Shown: one piece after another, positions 25,173 to 33,996 of the stretch
Layout: the number at the start of each line of letters is the position of its first letter
Numbering within the stretch: the stretch's first letter is position 1
Origin: Pseudomonas sp. LS.1a
GTDB lineage: Bacteria; Pseudomonadota; Gammaproteobacteria; Pseudomonadales; Pseudomonadaceae
Reading direction: 5' to 3'
NCBI RefSeq assembly: GCF_022533585.1
Contig: NZ_CP092827.1
Coordinates: 2,334,001-2,398,000 of the forward strand
Length of the DNA stretch: 64,000 nt
Program-made: the position numbers and the translations under genes
The notes under the pieces: generated by a model
Seen by the model: only the letters and a program-made list of their open reading frames with translations
Told to the model about the DNA's origin: nothing
Database searches by the model: none

Positions 25173-26158
25173 GGCGTCACCACCACGCCCCAGGGGTAGC
25201 GGCCGACCTTCACCGACTTGAGCACCTTGAGGTTTTTTGCATCGATCACCGAAACGTCGCCGCTGACCCCGTTGGTGGCCAGCAACTGGCTCTGGTCCGG
25301 GGTGAACGCCAGCTGCCAGACCCGCCGGCCCACCAGCAGGTAGTCGAGTACTTCGTAGGTGTTGGCGTCGACCACTGCTACATGGTTGGCCGGGCCCAGG
25401 GCGACGAATGCGTACTTGCCATCGGCGCTGAGCTTGATGCCCACCGGCTGGACCTTGTCCGGGTGCACGCCCTTGATCTGGAAGTTGAGGGTTTTCAGCA
25501 CCTGGCGGCTGGCCACATCGAGGATGGTCACCGTGCCGCCGATTTCCGCCGAGGCCCACAGTCGCGAGCCGTCCTGGCTGAACTCGACGAAGCGCGGCCG
25601 CTGGTCCACCGGGGTGCTTTCCGCCAGGGTCTGGGTGCTGGTATCGATCCAGTGCAGCATGTTGGTGGTCTCGCTGGTGTTGACCGCCCACTTGCCATCC
25701 GGGCTCACCGCCATGCCTTCGGGCTCGATGCCGACGTCGATCTGCCCGAGCACCTTGTCGGTCTGGGTATCGATCACCGTCACCAGCGCGTCGTCCTCGT
25801 TGGACACGTACAGCCAGCGGTCGTTGGGGTGCAGGGCGAACTGCTCGGGGTCCTTGCCGGAGGGCAGTTCCTTGATGATCTTGCGGGTGGCCACGTCCAT
25901 CACCTGCACCCGGTCCGAATCGCTGGCGCAGATGTACAGCAGCGTGTTGTCGTGGGACAGCAGCAGGCCGCGCGGGCGCTGGCCCACCGGCAGGGTCTCG
26001 GTGACTTGCAGGGTGTGCATGTCGATCAGGCTGAGGCTGTTGTCCTTCTCGTTCGACACCCAGGCAGTGGCGGCCACGGCGTGCCCGCCGGCAAGGGCCA
26101 GGGCGCCCGACAGCAGGCTTGGGTAAAGCAGTGCCCGGTGAAACGGGGAGCGGCGCAT
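25169..26158 (-). CDS. pedA2: YVTN beta-propeller periplasmic protein of the ped ABC operon
   Basis: This is a 329-residue exported protein (signal peptide ending GGHAVAATA) built of YVTN-type repeats. Typical units are LSLIDMHTLQVTETLPVGQRPRG, VTVIDTQTDKVLGQIDVGIEPEG and VAVVDANTYEVLDYLLVGRR, each about 42 residues, making a seven-bladed propeller. Such proteins accompany PQQ-dependent oxidation genes and may bind the metal, cofactor or dehydrogenase. It overlaps the ATPase gene by four bases. Assignment of pedA1 versus pedA2 between this gene and the next one upstream is from gene order and may be swapped. Confidence 0.82.
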   Translation of the reverse strand: MRRSPFHRALLYPSLLSGALALAGGHAVAATAWVSNEKDNSLSLIDMHTLQVTETLPVGQRPRGLLLSHDNTLLYICASDSDRVQVMDVATRKIIKELPSGKDPEQFALHPNDRWLYVSNEDDALVTVIDTQTDKVLGQIDVGIEPEGMAVSPDGKWAVNTSETTNMLHWIDTSTQTLAESTPVDQRPRFVEFSQDGSRLWASAEIGGTVTILDVASRQVLKTLNFQIKGVHPDKVQPVGIKLSADGKYAFVALGPANHVAVVDANTYEVLDYLLVGRRVWQLAFTPDQSQLLATNGVSGDVSVIDAKNLKVLKSVKVGRYPWGVVVTP

Positions 26159-26189
26159 GGCGAAATCCTTTTTTGTTGTGGTTATCGGG

Positions 26190-27374
26190 TCAGGGGTAGC
26201 CGCAGGTCACTTCGGGCTTGTCGTAGCCCAGGCTGTCCATTTCGTTGAACGGGTGCAGGAAGCCCTCCTGCGGCGAGGTGCTGACCAGGGCCCGCGGTTG
26301 TACCAGCGGGATCGGTTGGCGCAGCTCGCCGTTCCACGGGCGGTAGCTGAGCTTGCGGCCCTTGAAACCGTCCAGCGGCAACTGCTCGCTGAGCAACAGT
26401 TGCTGCAGGGCACGGGGCTCGGCCTGGCGCAGTTTGTTCACTGCGCTGGCGACGCTGCGCACGGCCATCCAGGCGGCGAAGTCGCGGTCGTTCATCCAGC
26501 GCCCGGCCTGGGCTTCGAAGCGCTTTTGCAACTGCGCCGCGCCGAAGGTTTCCACGGTCTTGTGCCAGCCGGTGGGGGTCAGGCCCTGAGTGCCGGCCAC
26601 CGGGCGCGGGTACCAGGTCTGGTAGGGCAGGTACTCGCCGAAGTCGCCGCGTTCGTCGGCCACCAGCACCACGTCGTACTCGGCGGTTTGCGTGAACAGC
26701 GGCATGTCGGCCTGGGCGCTGCGACGCTGGTCGTTGTCGAATGTCCAGGCTTTCTCCGCGACCAGCTGCATGCCAAAGCGTTTCATGGAGCGGCGCAGGG
26801 CCGCCGCGTAAGCCCGGTCGTCGTCGGTCTGGCCGACGATCAACAGCGCCCGCTGCCACTTGCGCAGCACCAGGAACTGCGCCAGGGCATCGGCCAGCAT
26901 GGCGCGGCCGGGCAGGCTGTGCAGCACATTGCCCAGGCACTGGCTGCTGCGCAGGCTGTCGTCCGGGGTGCCGGCGTTGAACAGCAGGCTGTCGGGCAGG
27001 GCGGCCGACAGCTCGCGCAGGCTGGCGGCGGGGGCATTTACCACGAACAGTCGCAGGCCCTGGTCATGCTGGGCCTTGGCGGCTTGCAGCAGGGCTTCGG
27101 GGCTGTCGACGCTGGCCTTGGCCAGTTGGAATTCCTGTTTGAGAAAGCGCCCGCTGCTGTTGCTGTCGACAATGGCCAGTTCGGCGCCCTGCAGCCCGGC
27201 ATCGGCGGGCTCGGGGATGATGTTGGACAGCAGCGGGCCGGGATCGGGGCGATAGCCCAGGTAGCCGATACGCACCTGCAGCGGTTCAGCGACCTTGGCC
27301 TGTGCGGGGGGCGCCGGCAGCGTCGCGGCCAGGGCCAGCAGGCAGGTCAGGGCAAGGTGGGCAGGCTGGCGCAT
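26190..27374 (-). CDS. pedA1: Periplasmic substrate-binding protein of the ped ABC operon
   Basis: This is a 394-residue protein with a signal peptide (LALTCLLALAATLPAPPAQA). The body is a type I periplasmic-binding fold related to branched-chain amino-acid binding proteins (VRIGYLGYRPDPGPLLSN, IVDSNSSGRFLKQEF, and VVLVADERGDFGEYLP). It is the first gene of the four-gene ABC operon. Such proteins are typical of PQQ-linked clusters. A lanthanide, lanthanide chelate or PQQ-type ligand is possible; none can be proved from sequence. The 896-residue open frame that extends over the pedS2 antisense strand is not real. Confidence 0.83.
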   Translation of the reverse strand: MRQPAHLALTCLLALAATLPAPPAQAKVAEPLQVRIGYLGYRPDPGPLLSNIIPEPADAGLQGAELAIVDSNSSGRFLKQEFQLAKASVDSPEALLQAAKAQHDQGLRLFVVNAPAASLRELSAALPDSLLFNAGTPDDSLRSSQCLGNVLHSLPGRAMLADALAQFLVLRKWQRALLIVGQTDDDRAYAAALRRSMKRFGMQLVAEKAWTFDNDQRRSAQADMPLFTQTAEYDVVLVADERGDFGEYLPYQTWYPRPVAGTQGLTPTGWHKTVETFGAAQLQKRFEAQAGRWMNDRDFAAWMAVRSVASAVNKLRQAEPRALQQLLLSEQLPLDGFKGRKLSYRPWNGELRQPIPLVQPRALVSTSPQEGFLHPFNEMDSLGYDKPEVTCGYP

Positions 27375-27454
27375 AAAGCAACTCCACGGCAGATGGCGCC
27401 AGCATAGGAAGCCCGCCGGGAGGGGGAAATATGCAGAAAGTAGCGCACGGCCGG

Positions 27455-27474
27455 TACCAAGGTAGTAATTCGCC
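27455..27474. promoter_or_regulatory. CCAAGGTAGTAATTCG box in the pedA1/pedS2 divergent gap
   Basis: TACCAAGGTAGTAATTCGCC lies 53 bases before pedS2 and 80 bases before pedA1, and matches the boxes at 18983, 32366 and 39750. It probably serves both divergent promoters. Confidence 0.5.
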
Positions 27475-27527
27475 ACGCGGGCCCGGGTTTTACGATGGGC
27501 CGCAGCACCCTCGGAGGAGAACCGCCC

Positions 27528-28802
27528 ATGCGCCTTGTCAACCTGTCGGCCCTGTGGCGGATCAACCTCTGGGTCACGTGTTGCTTCGCGCTGGTGACGC
27601 TGGCTTGTGCCGGGGTGCTGTTGCATCAGGCGGTGGCTGATGTGGAGCGGGAGTTGCAGTCGGCCGAGGCCGTAGTGGCGTACCTCGGCGACACCGCCGA
27701 GCGCGACCCGCAGCGCCTGCAACCACGGCTGACGCAAAGCCTGCGCCATGTGCGGGTGCACTGGCTGGCGGCGGATGAGGCAGCGCGGCTGCCGCAAGAG
27801 GCCGGCCTGGATGCCTGGCTGGGCCGCCAATTGCTTGGCCAGCGCCACGGCAGCAGCCGGCTGCTGGAACTGGGTGACGGCCGCCGGGTAGTGATCGCCG
27901 TGGATGCCCGGGATGAAATCGACGAGGTCCGCGACTCCCTGCAGCAGCTGTTGGTCCTGTGCGGCCTGGCGTTGTTGCTGAGCTTGTTGACCATCCGCTG
28001 GGCGGTGCGGCGGGGCATGGGCTTGCTGGACGATCTGCTGCAGGCCTTGCGCCAGGTCTCGGGCGGCCAATTGACCACTCGCCTGCGCGAGGCCGGCCTG
28101 CCGGAGGCGCGCCAGCTGGCGGAGCACTTCAACCGCATGACCGCGTCTCTGGAGCAGGCCCGGGCCGACAATACCCAACTGACCCAGGCCCTGCTGGCGG
28201 TGCAGGAGCAGGAGCGCACTCAGCTGGCGCAGACCCTGCACGACGACCTTGGGCAATACCTGGCGGGTATTCGCGCCCAACTCTGCCTGCTGCGCATGGT
28301 GGCCGACCAGCCCACCATGGTGGCGCAGACGACACGTGCCCTGGAGCTCGATTGCGAACGCCTGCAGCAGGGTTTTCGCGCCTTGGTACACGACCTGTAT
28401 CCGCTGGCGTTGCAACACATGCCGCTGGCCGAAGCCTTTGGCCTGCTGGTGAGCCAATGGCAGGCCAGCCAGGGTATCGAATGCCGCCTGCGGGTCGGCG
28501 AGCAGCTGCCGGTGCTGCCCGGGGCGAGCCGCACGCATTTGTATCGCTTGCTGCAGGAGGCGTTGACCAACGTTGCCCGGCACGCCGGCGCCAGCCAGGT
28601 GCGGGTGCGCCTGCAACGCAGCGCCAAGGGCTTGCGCCTGCTGGTTCGCGACAACGGTTGTGGCGCGAGCCAGCCCCAGCGCCCCGGGGTAGGCCTGCAC
28701 TCGATGGCCGAGCGCGCCCGCAGCCTGGGCGGTGAACTGCGCATCCTCAGCCGCCCGGGTGCCGGCTGGGCGCTGGCCCTGAACATTCCTATGGAGGTGT
28801 GA
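27528..28802 (+). CDS. pedS2: Membrane sensor histidine kinase PedS2
   Basis: This 424-residue kinase has a first membrane segment at residues 13-33, a periplasmic sensor of about 105 residues, a second segment at 140-157, a HAMP-like linker, an HisKA_3 H-box with H238 in LAQTLHDDLGQYL, and an HATPase_c domain (LTNVARHAGA, DNGCGA). PedS2 is known in KT2440 as the sensor for lanthanides that decides between PedE and PedH. A cluster of acidic residues (D126-D136 in AVDARDEIDEVRDS) just outside the second membrane segment is a candidate metal contact. Its stop overlaps the pedR2 start. GGAGGA precedes the ATG. Confidence 0.9.
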   Translation: MRLVNLSALWRINLWVTCCFALVTLACAGVLLHQAVADVERELQSAEAVVAYLGDTAERDPQRLQPRLTQSLRHVRVHWLAADEAARLPQEAGLDAWLGRQLLGQRHGSSRLLELGDGRRVVIAVDARDEIDEVRDSLQQLLVLCGLALLLSLLTIRWAVRRGMGLLDDLLQALRQVSGGQLTTRLREAGLPEARQLAEHFNRMTASLEQARADNTQLTQALLAVQEQERTQLAQTLHDDLGQYLAGIRAQLCLLRMVADQPTMVAQTTRALELDCERLQQGFRALVHDLYPLALQHMPLAEAFGLLVSQWQASQGIECRLRVGEQLPVLPGASRTHLYRLLQEALTNVARHAGASQVRVRLQRSAKGLRLLVRDNGCGASQPQRPGVGLHSMAERARSLGGELRILSRPGAGWALALNIPMEV

Positions 28803-29440
28803 TGAATATCGTATTGGTCGATGACCACGCCGTGGTCCGCCAGGGCTATGCCAGCCTGCTGCGGGCGGTGCTGCCGACAATACAGGTGCGTGAGGCTGCC
28901 AGTGGCGAAGAGGCGCTGGCCCGGGTTCAGGAGCAAGTGCCCAACCTGGTGATAATGGACTTTGGCCTGCCAGGCATCAGCGGCCTGGAAACCACCCGGC
29001 GCCTGCGTCAGCGCCTGCCGCAGCTGCGAGTGCTGTTCTTCAGCATGCATGACGAGCTGCCGCTGGTGCGCCAGGCACTGGACGCGGGGGCCTCGGGTTA
29101 CCTGACCAAGAACTCGGCACCCGAAGTGCTGATCGAGGCGGTGCAGCGAGTGTTGGCCGGGCATGCCTATATCGAACAGCCTTTGGCCACCCAGCTGGCC
29201 TGTACCTCACAGCAGAGCGCCAGTGACCCGCGCCTGCAGCGCATGACCCAGCGTGAGCTGGAGATTTTCGTGATGCTGGCCAAGGGTACACCGGTGCGGG
29301 GGATTGCCGAGCAGCTGTGCATCAGCGCCAAGACCGTGTCCAACCACCTGACCGTGCTCAAGAGCAAGTTGCAGGTCAGCTCCCATGCCGAGCTGGTGCA
29401 CCTGGGGATTGATCTGGGGGTGGTGCGGGTGGCGGGGTGA
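28802..29440 (+). CDS. pedR2: LuxR-family response regulator PedR2
   Basis: This is a 212-residue regulator with a receiver domain whose phospho-acceptor is D53 (LVIMDFGLPG) and a LuxR HTH (MTQRELEIFVMLAKGTPVRGIAEQLCISAKTVSNHLTVLKSKL). In KT2440 PedR2 activates pedE and represses pedH when lanthanide is absent. The start codon overlaps the kinase stop (TGATG). Its operator is not known to me. The palindromes at 32279-32305 and 36057-36084, found before exactly those two genes, are the best candidates in this window. Confidence 0.9.
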   Translation: MNIVLVDDHAVVRQGYASLLRAVLPTIQVREAASGEEALARVQEQVPNLVIMDFGLPGISGLETTRRLRQRLPQLRVLFFSMHDELPLVRQALDAGASGYLTKNSAPEVLIEAVQRVLAGHAYIEQPLATQLACTSQQSASDPRLQRMTQRELEIFVMLAKGTPVRGIAEQLCISAKTVSNHLTVLKSKLQVSSHAELVHLGIDLGVVRVAG

Positions 29441-29463
29441 GGTCTTTATGGGTCGGGTCCGGA

Positions 29464-29553
29464 CCCTGTGGCAGCGGGCATGCCCGCGAACACCGGCGAA
29501 GCCGGTGCCAGACACCGCGTAGGCTGCTTCGCGGGCGAGCCCGCTCCCACAGG
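29464..29553. repeat. REP pair after pedR2
   Basis: Inverted REP cores (GCGGGCATGCCCGCGAA and its partner TTCGCGGGCGAGCCCGC) flank an ACCGGCGAAGCCGGT hairpin. It lies between the convergent pedR2 and pentapeptide genes and may end both transcripts. Confidence 0.85.
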
Positions 29554-29582
29554 TAACCGAGCGGTTGCAAAAATGGCAGCGC

Positions 29583-30242
29583 TCAATTGTCCCAGGTCTC
29601 AGGGCACCCCTTGCATCCTTCCATGTTGGCCTCCTGAAAATTCCCGTAATGCTGCCGCGCCCCGCGCAGATCGGCGCGGGCCAGGTTGCTCTGGCCGAAC
29701 TTGGCCTCCTGCAGGTTGGCATCGCCAAGGTCGGCCCCTTGCAGGTCAGCCTTGCTCAGCCAGGCCATTTCCAGGTCCGCCGCCCGCAGGTTGGCCTGGT
29801 GCATCTTCGCCCCTGACAACCTGGCGAACTGCAGGTAGGCCGCGCTGAGGTCGGCCTTGGCAAATTGCGCACCTTGGGCAAACAGGCCCCAGCCCTGAAT
29901 CGCCACCAGCCGGCCATGGCTCAGGTCGGCCAGGCGCAGGTTGCTCTGCTGCAGGCTGGCGCGGGTCAGATTGGCGCCCTGCAGGCGTGCCTTTTCCAGG
30001 TTGGCCAGGTCCAGCCGGGCATGGCGCAGGTCGGCATCGCGCAGGTCGGCGCCGGCCAGGTTCATCTTGCGCAGGTCCTGGTTGGCCAGGTTGGCGCCAC
30101 GCAGGTCGGCCCCCGGGCACTGGCTGGCTTCGGCAATCACGCAACCATTGATGGTCAGGGGGGTATCGGTGCCAGCGTCGTCGGCATTGTCGGCCATGGC
30201 AGGGGATAGCACGATCAGCAAGGCAAGTGGCAGGTAGTTCAT
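29583..30242 (-). CDS. Pentapeptide-repeat protein, exported
   Basis: This 219-residue protein has a signal peptide (LALLIVLSPAMADN) followed by nearly thirty A(D/N)Lxx pentapeptide repeats (ADLRGANLANQDLRKMNLAGADLRDADLRHA...), giving a right-handed beta-helix. A similar gene stands next to pedE in KT2440 as I recall. Exported pentapeptide proteins have no common function; the position suggests a role with the periplasmic dehydrogenases. The two cysteines near the N-terminus (INGCVIAEASQCPGADL) could form a disulfide. Confidence 0.85.
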   Translation of the reverse strand: MNYLPLALLIVLSPAMADNADDAGTDTPLTINGCVIAEASQCPGADLRGANLANQDLRKMNLAGADLRDADLRHARLDLANLEKARLQGANLTRASLQQSNLRLADLSHGRLVAIQGWGLFAQGAQFAKADLSAAYLQFARLSGAKMHQANLRAADLEMAWLSKADLQGADLGDANLQEAKFGQSNLARADLRGARQHYGNFQEANMEGCKGCPETWDN

Positions 30243-30309
30243 GGTGAAAGGCTCCTGGCAGGAGAAAGGCAGAAGCGGGGAGGGGCGCAGGCCCGCTCCC
30301 CGCTGCAGA

Positions 30310-32205
30310 TCAACGCTGTGCAGTCTTGTTGTCCCAGCTGGGGATCTTGAACACCCAGAACGAACCGCCCTGGGCTACCGGCTTGGTCAGCTCGGCCATG
30401 TCGCCGCCCCACAGCGGCACCGCACCGCCGTAGCCCACGGTCACGCCGATGTACTGCTCGCCGTCCTGCTCCCAGGTGATCGGCGGCGAGACGATGCCGC
30501 TGCCGGTCTGGAACTTCCACAGCTCCTTGCCCGTTTTGGCGTCGAAGGCCTTGAAGAAACCGTCGCCGGTGCCGGTGAACACCAGGTTGCCCTTGGTCGC
30601 CAGCACGCCGGCCCACAGCGGCAGGTGCTCCTTGTGCTCCCACACCAGCTTGCCGGTGGTCGGGTCCATGGCGCGGAGGGTGCCGACGTGATCGTCATAC
30701 ATGCGCTTGATGCGGAAGCCCATGCCCAGGTAGGCCGAACCCTTCTTGTAGTTCACTTCCTCGGTCCAGTACTCCTCCTTCCACTGGTTGCCGGGGATGT
30801 AGAACAGGCCGGTGTCCTGGCTGTAGGCCATGGGGTTCCAGTTCTTGCCGCCAAGGAACGGTGGCGAGACCTCCACCGGCTTGCCCTTGGTTTCGCCCGG
30901 CAGCGGTTTGGCCGGGCGCTGCTCGGGGTTCTCCACCGGGCGCCCGGTCTTGAGGTCGATGTGGCTGGCCCAGGTGATGTTGTCTACGAAGGGGAAGGCG
31001 TTCTGCAGTTTGCCGTTGCTACGGTCCACCACATAGAAGAAACCGTTGCGGTCGGCGTGGGCGGTGGCCTTGACCTGCTTGCCATCCTTGTCCTTGTAGT
31101 CGAACAGCACCAGCTCGTTGTTGCCGGAGAAATCCCAGGCATCATTGGGCGTGTGCTGGTAGAACCACTTCACCTCGCCGGTGCTCGGGTCGACGCCGAC
31201 CTGCCCTGAGGTATACAGGCTGTCGAAGTCCTGCGGGTTGCCATCCTTCGAGGTGCGCGCCCAGGTGTTCCAGGGGCCGGGGTTGCCCGCGCCGACAATG
31301 ATGGTATTGGTCTCGGGGTCGAAACTGGCGCTTTGCCAAGGGGCGCCACCGCCATGGCTCCAGGCTTCGACCTTACCGGTTTCGGTGGTGGGGTCGTCCG
31401 GCCAGGACGGTGCTTTGACGTCACCGGTCGGGGTGCTGTCCTTGCCGTTCAGGCGGCCCATGTGGCCTTCGACGAAGGGCCGCATCCACACTTCTTCGCC
31501 GGTTTCCGGGTCGCGGGCGAACAGTTGGCCGACCACGCCGAATTCATCGCCGGAGCTGCCGTGGATCAGCAGCACCTTGCCGCTGGTCTTGTCCTTGATC
31601 AGCACCGGGGCGCCGGTCATGGTGTAGCCGGCACTGTGGTCGCCGAACTTCTTGTTCCACACCACCTTGCCGGTGCGCTTGTCGAGGGCGATGACCCGCG
31701 CGTCCAGGGTGCCGAAGTAGATCTTGTCGCCGTAGATCGCCGCGCCGCGGTTGACCACGTCGCAGCAGGGGCGAATGTCATCGGGCAGGCGCGCATCGTA
31801 TTGCCACAGCTTCTTGCCGGTCCTGGCATCGAGGGCGAACACCCGCGAGTAGGAGCCGGTGACGTAGACCACGCCGTCGCTGACGATGGCCTGGGATTCC
31901 TGGCCGCGCTGCTTCTCGTCGCCGAAGGAATAGGACCAGGCCGGGGTCAGCTTGAACACGTTCTGGTCATTGACCTGGGCCAGCGGGCTCCAGCGCTGGG
32001 CGTTGGTGCCCATGCCGTACTGCAGCACGTCCTGGGTGGTCAGGTGGTCGTTGGCGATGTCTTCCCAGGTCACGTTCTTGCTGGCAGGTGCTGCTGGGGC
32101 GGTGGCCGCCGTGGCCGCGTTGCTCAGGGCCAGGCTACCGACCAGCAGCAAGGCCCGCACGCTCAGGGCCAGAGGGGAAAGGGCGGGTAGCGTTCTTGTT
32201 GTCAT
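30310..32205 (-). CDS. pedE: PQQ-dependent alcohol dehydrogenase PedE (calcium type)
   Basis: This is a 631-residue periplasmic quinoprotein with a signal peptide and an eight-bladed propeller. The vicinal cysteines C147-C148 (RPCCDV) that cover PQQ, metal ligand N308 (GAGNPGPW), and catalytic D358 (AWDFSG) are visible. Position 360 is serine, where lanthanide enzymes have aspartate, so this is the calcium form. It oxidises ethanol, 2-phenylethanol and other alcohols or aldehydes, and passes electrons to cytochrome PedF encoded divergently. The ATG at 32205 gives the full signal peptide. The upstream region carries the palindrome and box elements listed separately. Confidence 0.96.
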   Translation of the reverse strand: MTTRTLPALSPLALSVRALLLVGSLALSNAATAATAPAAPASKNVTWEDIANDHLTTQDVLQYGMGTNAQRWSPLAQVNDQNVFKLTPAWSYSFGDEKQRGQESQAIVSDGVVYVTGSYSRVFALDARTGKKLWQYDARLPDDIRPCCDVVNRGAAIYGDKIYFGTLDARVIALDKRTGKVVWNKKFGDHSAGYTMTGAPVLIKDKTSGKVLLIHGSSGDEFGVVGQLFARDPETGEEVWMRPFVEGHMGRLNGKDSTPTGDVKAPSWPDDPTTETGKVEAWSHGGGAPWQSASFDPETNTIIVGAGNPGPWNTWARTSKDGNPQDFDSLYTSGQVGVDPSTGEVKWFYQHTPNDAWDFSGNNELVLFDYKDKDGKQVKATAHADRNGFFYVVDRSNGKLQNAFPFVDNITWASHIDLKTGRPVENPEQRPAKPLPGETKGKPVEVSPPFLGGKNWNPMAYSQDTGLFYIPGNQWKEEYWTEEVNYKKGSAYLGMGFRIKRMYDDHVGTLRAMDPTTGKLVWEHKEHLPLWAGVLATKGNLVFTGTGDGFFKAFDAKTGKELWKFQTGSGIVSPPITWEQDGEQYIGVTVGYGGAVPLWGGDMAELTKPVAQGGSFWVFKIPSWDNKTAQR

Positions 32206-32278
32206 GGTTGCAGTTCCCAGTGGAAGTTTTGGCCTGCACAGGGTGGGGCGGGGCGGACGTTGCGGGATACGGAAAAAG

Positions 32279-32305
32279 TCCCGCCCTTGCCGGGAATAGT
32301 TCCCG
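32279..32305 (-). promoter_or_regulatory. TCCCG-N7-CGGGAA-N3-TTCCCG array before pedE: candidate PedR2 operator
   Basis: TCCCG (32279-32283), CGGGAA (32291-32296) and TTCCCG (32300-32305) lie 75-100 bases upstream of the pedE start. The same array of half-sites, with a 6-base first spacer, lies before pedH at 36057-36084. Confidence 0.6.
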
Positions 32306-32333
32306 CGGCGCACCTCATTTGGCCCTTCGCCAC

Positions 32334-32384
32334 AAGCCCTACTACCAAGGGATTAAGGCCCGGCCACCAAAGCAGCATTCGGCC
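32334..32384. promoter_or_regulatory. ped boxes in the pedE/pedF divergent gap
   Basis: AAGCCCTACTACCAAGGGATT (32334-32354) is similar to elements before pedI (37941) and pedH (35983). ACCAAAGCAGCATTCGGCC (32366-32384) is one of five CCAA(A/G)GTAG-type boxes in the cluster. The two are next to each other between the divergent pedE and pedF and could bind PedR1. Confidence 0.55.
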
Positions 32385-32459
32385 GCCTGCGGGCTGTTTC
32401 TAAGATGGCGGCACGGCCTCTGTGGTTGAGGCCTTGCGTGCAATCGTGAGGGCATAAGA

Positions 32460-32921
32460 ATGACAACAAAACGCAACGTCTTGCTGGCTGCCGGGCTGCT
32501 TGCCAGTGCAGTGCTGACCGGCACGGCCTGGGCACATGGCAATGTGGTGCCCCAGGCCGTGGAAACCCAGGGCCTGACCCCGATCAAGGACGCCGGCGTA
32601 GCCCTGGATGGCGATGGCTGGGCGGCGGTCAACCCGTACCGCAGCTCTCCCGAGCACGACAAGGCGGTGGAAATCGGCGCCTCGGCCTACAACCAGAACT
32701 GCGCCGCCTGCCATGGCCTGGAGGCCAAGTCTGGCGGTATCGCCCCGGATTTGCGCATGCTCGATGCCGGCGAGGCCGGGGATGAATGGTTCGTCGAGCG
32801 GGTACGCCACGGCGCCGTCCGCGACGGCCGGGTGTACATGCCGAAGATGGCCGACTACTTGAGCCAGGAAGCCCTGTGGGCGGTGCGCACCTACCTGGAC
32901 AGCGTGCACGTCGAGGAGTGA
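32460..32921 (+). CDS. pedF: Cytochrome c550 PedF, electron acceptor of PedE/PedH
   Basis: This 153-residue periplasmic cytochrome has a signal peptide ending TAWA. The heme-binding motif C81-A-A-C84-H85 is preceded by ASAYNQN, and the distal methionine is likely in VYMPKMADYL. It takes electrons from the PQQ dehydrogenase and passes them to the respiratory chain. It is divergent from pedE, with the substrate-binding-like gene following after five bases. The family and location assignments are firm. Confidence 0.93.
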   Translation: MTTKRNVLLAAGLLASAVLTGTAWAHGNVVPQAVETQGLTPIKDAGVALDGDGWAAVNPYRSSPEHDKAVEIGASAYNQNCAACHGLEAKSGGIAPDLRMLDAGEAGDEWFVERVRHGAVRDGRVYMPKMADYLSQEALWAVRTYLDSVHVEE

Positions 32922-32926
32922 CGGCC

Positions 32927-33802
32927 ATGCGCCTGTTGGCGGTGCTGTTCAGTACCCTGCTGCTGTGTTGCGCGGCGGCGCAGGCACAGGTGCGCAGCTA
33001 TGACGCGATCATCGCCGCCGGTGAACTGAAGGTGGCGGTGTACAAGGACTTCGCGCCCTACAGCTTCGAGGACCACGGCCAGCCACGCGGTGTCGACGTG
33101 GAACTGGCGCAGGCCCTGGCCACGGCGTTGGGGGTGCGTTTGCAGCTGGTCTGGGCGCCACCGGGGGAAAAGCTCGACGACGATCTGCGCGACTATATCT
33201 GGCGCGGCAGCCCGCTGCGTCACCAGCAACTGGCCGACCTGATGATGCGCGTGCCATACGACCACGCCTACGCGCAAAGGCGCAATGAGGTGGGCGAGTT
33301 GGAAAACGCCCAGGTGGTGATGTTCGGCCCCTATCAGGAGGAGCGCTGGCAGGTCGCCTACGATCGCCGCCGCCTGCCCTCGGTGGCCAGTGTCGCGGTG
33401 TTCCGGCAGCACCCGATCGGGGTCGAGGTGGACAGCGTGCCGTCGTTCTACCTGACTTCTGTGTTCAACGGCATGCTGAGTGCCAAAACCCATCATTACC
33501 CCAATGTGCAGCAGGCCTTCGGTGCCATGCAGGCCGGCCAGGTAGACGCGGTGATGGCGATGCGCGGCGAGGTTGACTGGCAATTGCACCAGGCCGCCGA
33601 CCCGCAACTGGCACTGGCGGAAAACGCCTACCCGAACCTTGGCAAGCAGGCCTGGGAGATCGGCATGGCGGTGCATGAAAGCAACCGGCAGCTGGCCTAT
33701 GCGGTGGAGGAGGCGCTTGAGGCGCTGATTCGTGATGGGCGGATGAAGGCGATTTATGCCAGTTACGGCCTGCGTTACCAGGTGCCGGAGATGTACCAGT
33801 AA
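32927..33802 (+). CDS. Periplasmic substrate-binding-like protein linked to quinoprotein dehydrogenase
   Basis: This 291-residue protein has a signal peptide (LLAVLFSTLLLCCAAAQA) and a type 2 periplasmic-binding fold (ELKVAVYKDFAPYSFEDHGQPRGVDVELAQALA, then SVAVFRQHPIGVEVDSVPSFYL). XoxJ/MxaJ-type proteins of this fold accompany PQQ dehydrogenases and are believed to help their activation. The ATG at 32927 gives the signal peptide; a longer frame starting inside pedF is rejected. It forms an operon with pedF. The ligand is not known. Confidence 0.87.
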   Translation: MRLLAVLFSTLLLCCAAAQAQVRSYDAIIAAGELKVAVYKDFAPYSFEDHGQPRGVDVELAQALATALGVRLQLVWAPPGEKLDDDLRDYIWRGSPLRHQQLADLMMRVPYDHAYAQRRNEVGELENAQVVMFGPYQEERWQVAYDRRRLPSVASVAVFRQHPIGVEVDSVPSFYLTSVFNGMLSAKTHHYPNVQQAFGAMQAGQVDAVMAMRGEVDWQLHQAADPQLALAENAYPNLGKQAWEIGMAVHESNRQLAYAVEEALEALIRDGRMKAIYASYGLRYQVPEMYQ

Positions 33803-33844
33803 CAAGCTGCGCAGGCTTGCGGGTTTCTAAAGGCAACACATCCT

Positions 33845-33951
33845 CCCTGTGTGAGCGGGTTCACCGAGGCGTCGAACCGCCGCGAACACCGGCGAAGCCG
33901 GTGCCATATACCGCGTCGCATTCTTCGCGGGTGAACCCGCTCCCACAGGGA
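33845..33951. repeat. REP pair before the SoxYZ-like gene
   Basis: GTGAGCGGGTTCACC... and GGGTGAACCCGCTCCCACAGGG form inverted REP units around an ACACCGGCGAAGCCGGTG hairpin. It fills the gap between two co-directional genes. Confidence 0.8.
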
Positions 33952-33996
33952 CCGCGCAAAGTCAGTGAGATCCGTGTTGATTAATGGGAGTGGGCG

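Noticed and set aside
26190..28880. 896-codon minus-strand frame extending from the binding protein over pedS2
   Set aside because: Only the first-coded part from 27374 onward has a signal peptide and a recognised fold. The upstream part is antisense to the well-supported pedS2.
30241..32190. Plus-strand frames of 285-322 codons over pedE
   Set aside because: They are mirrors of the dehydrogenase; the sense strand has signal peptide and all catalytic residues.
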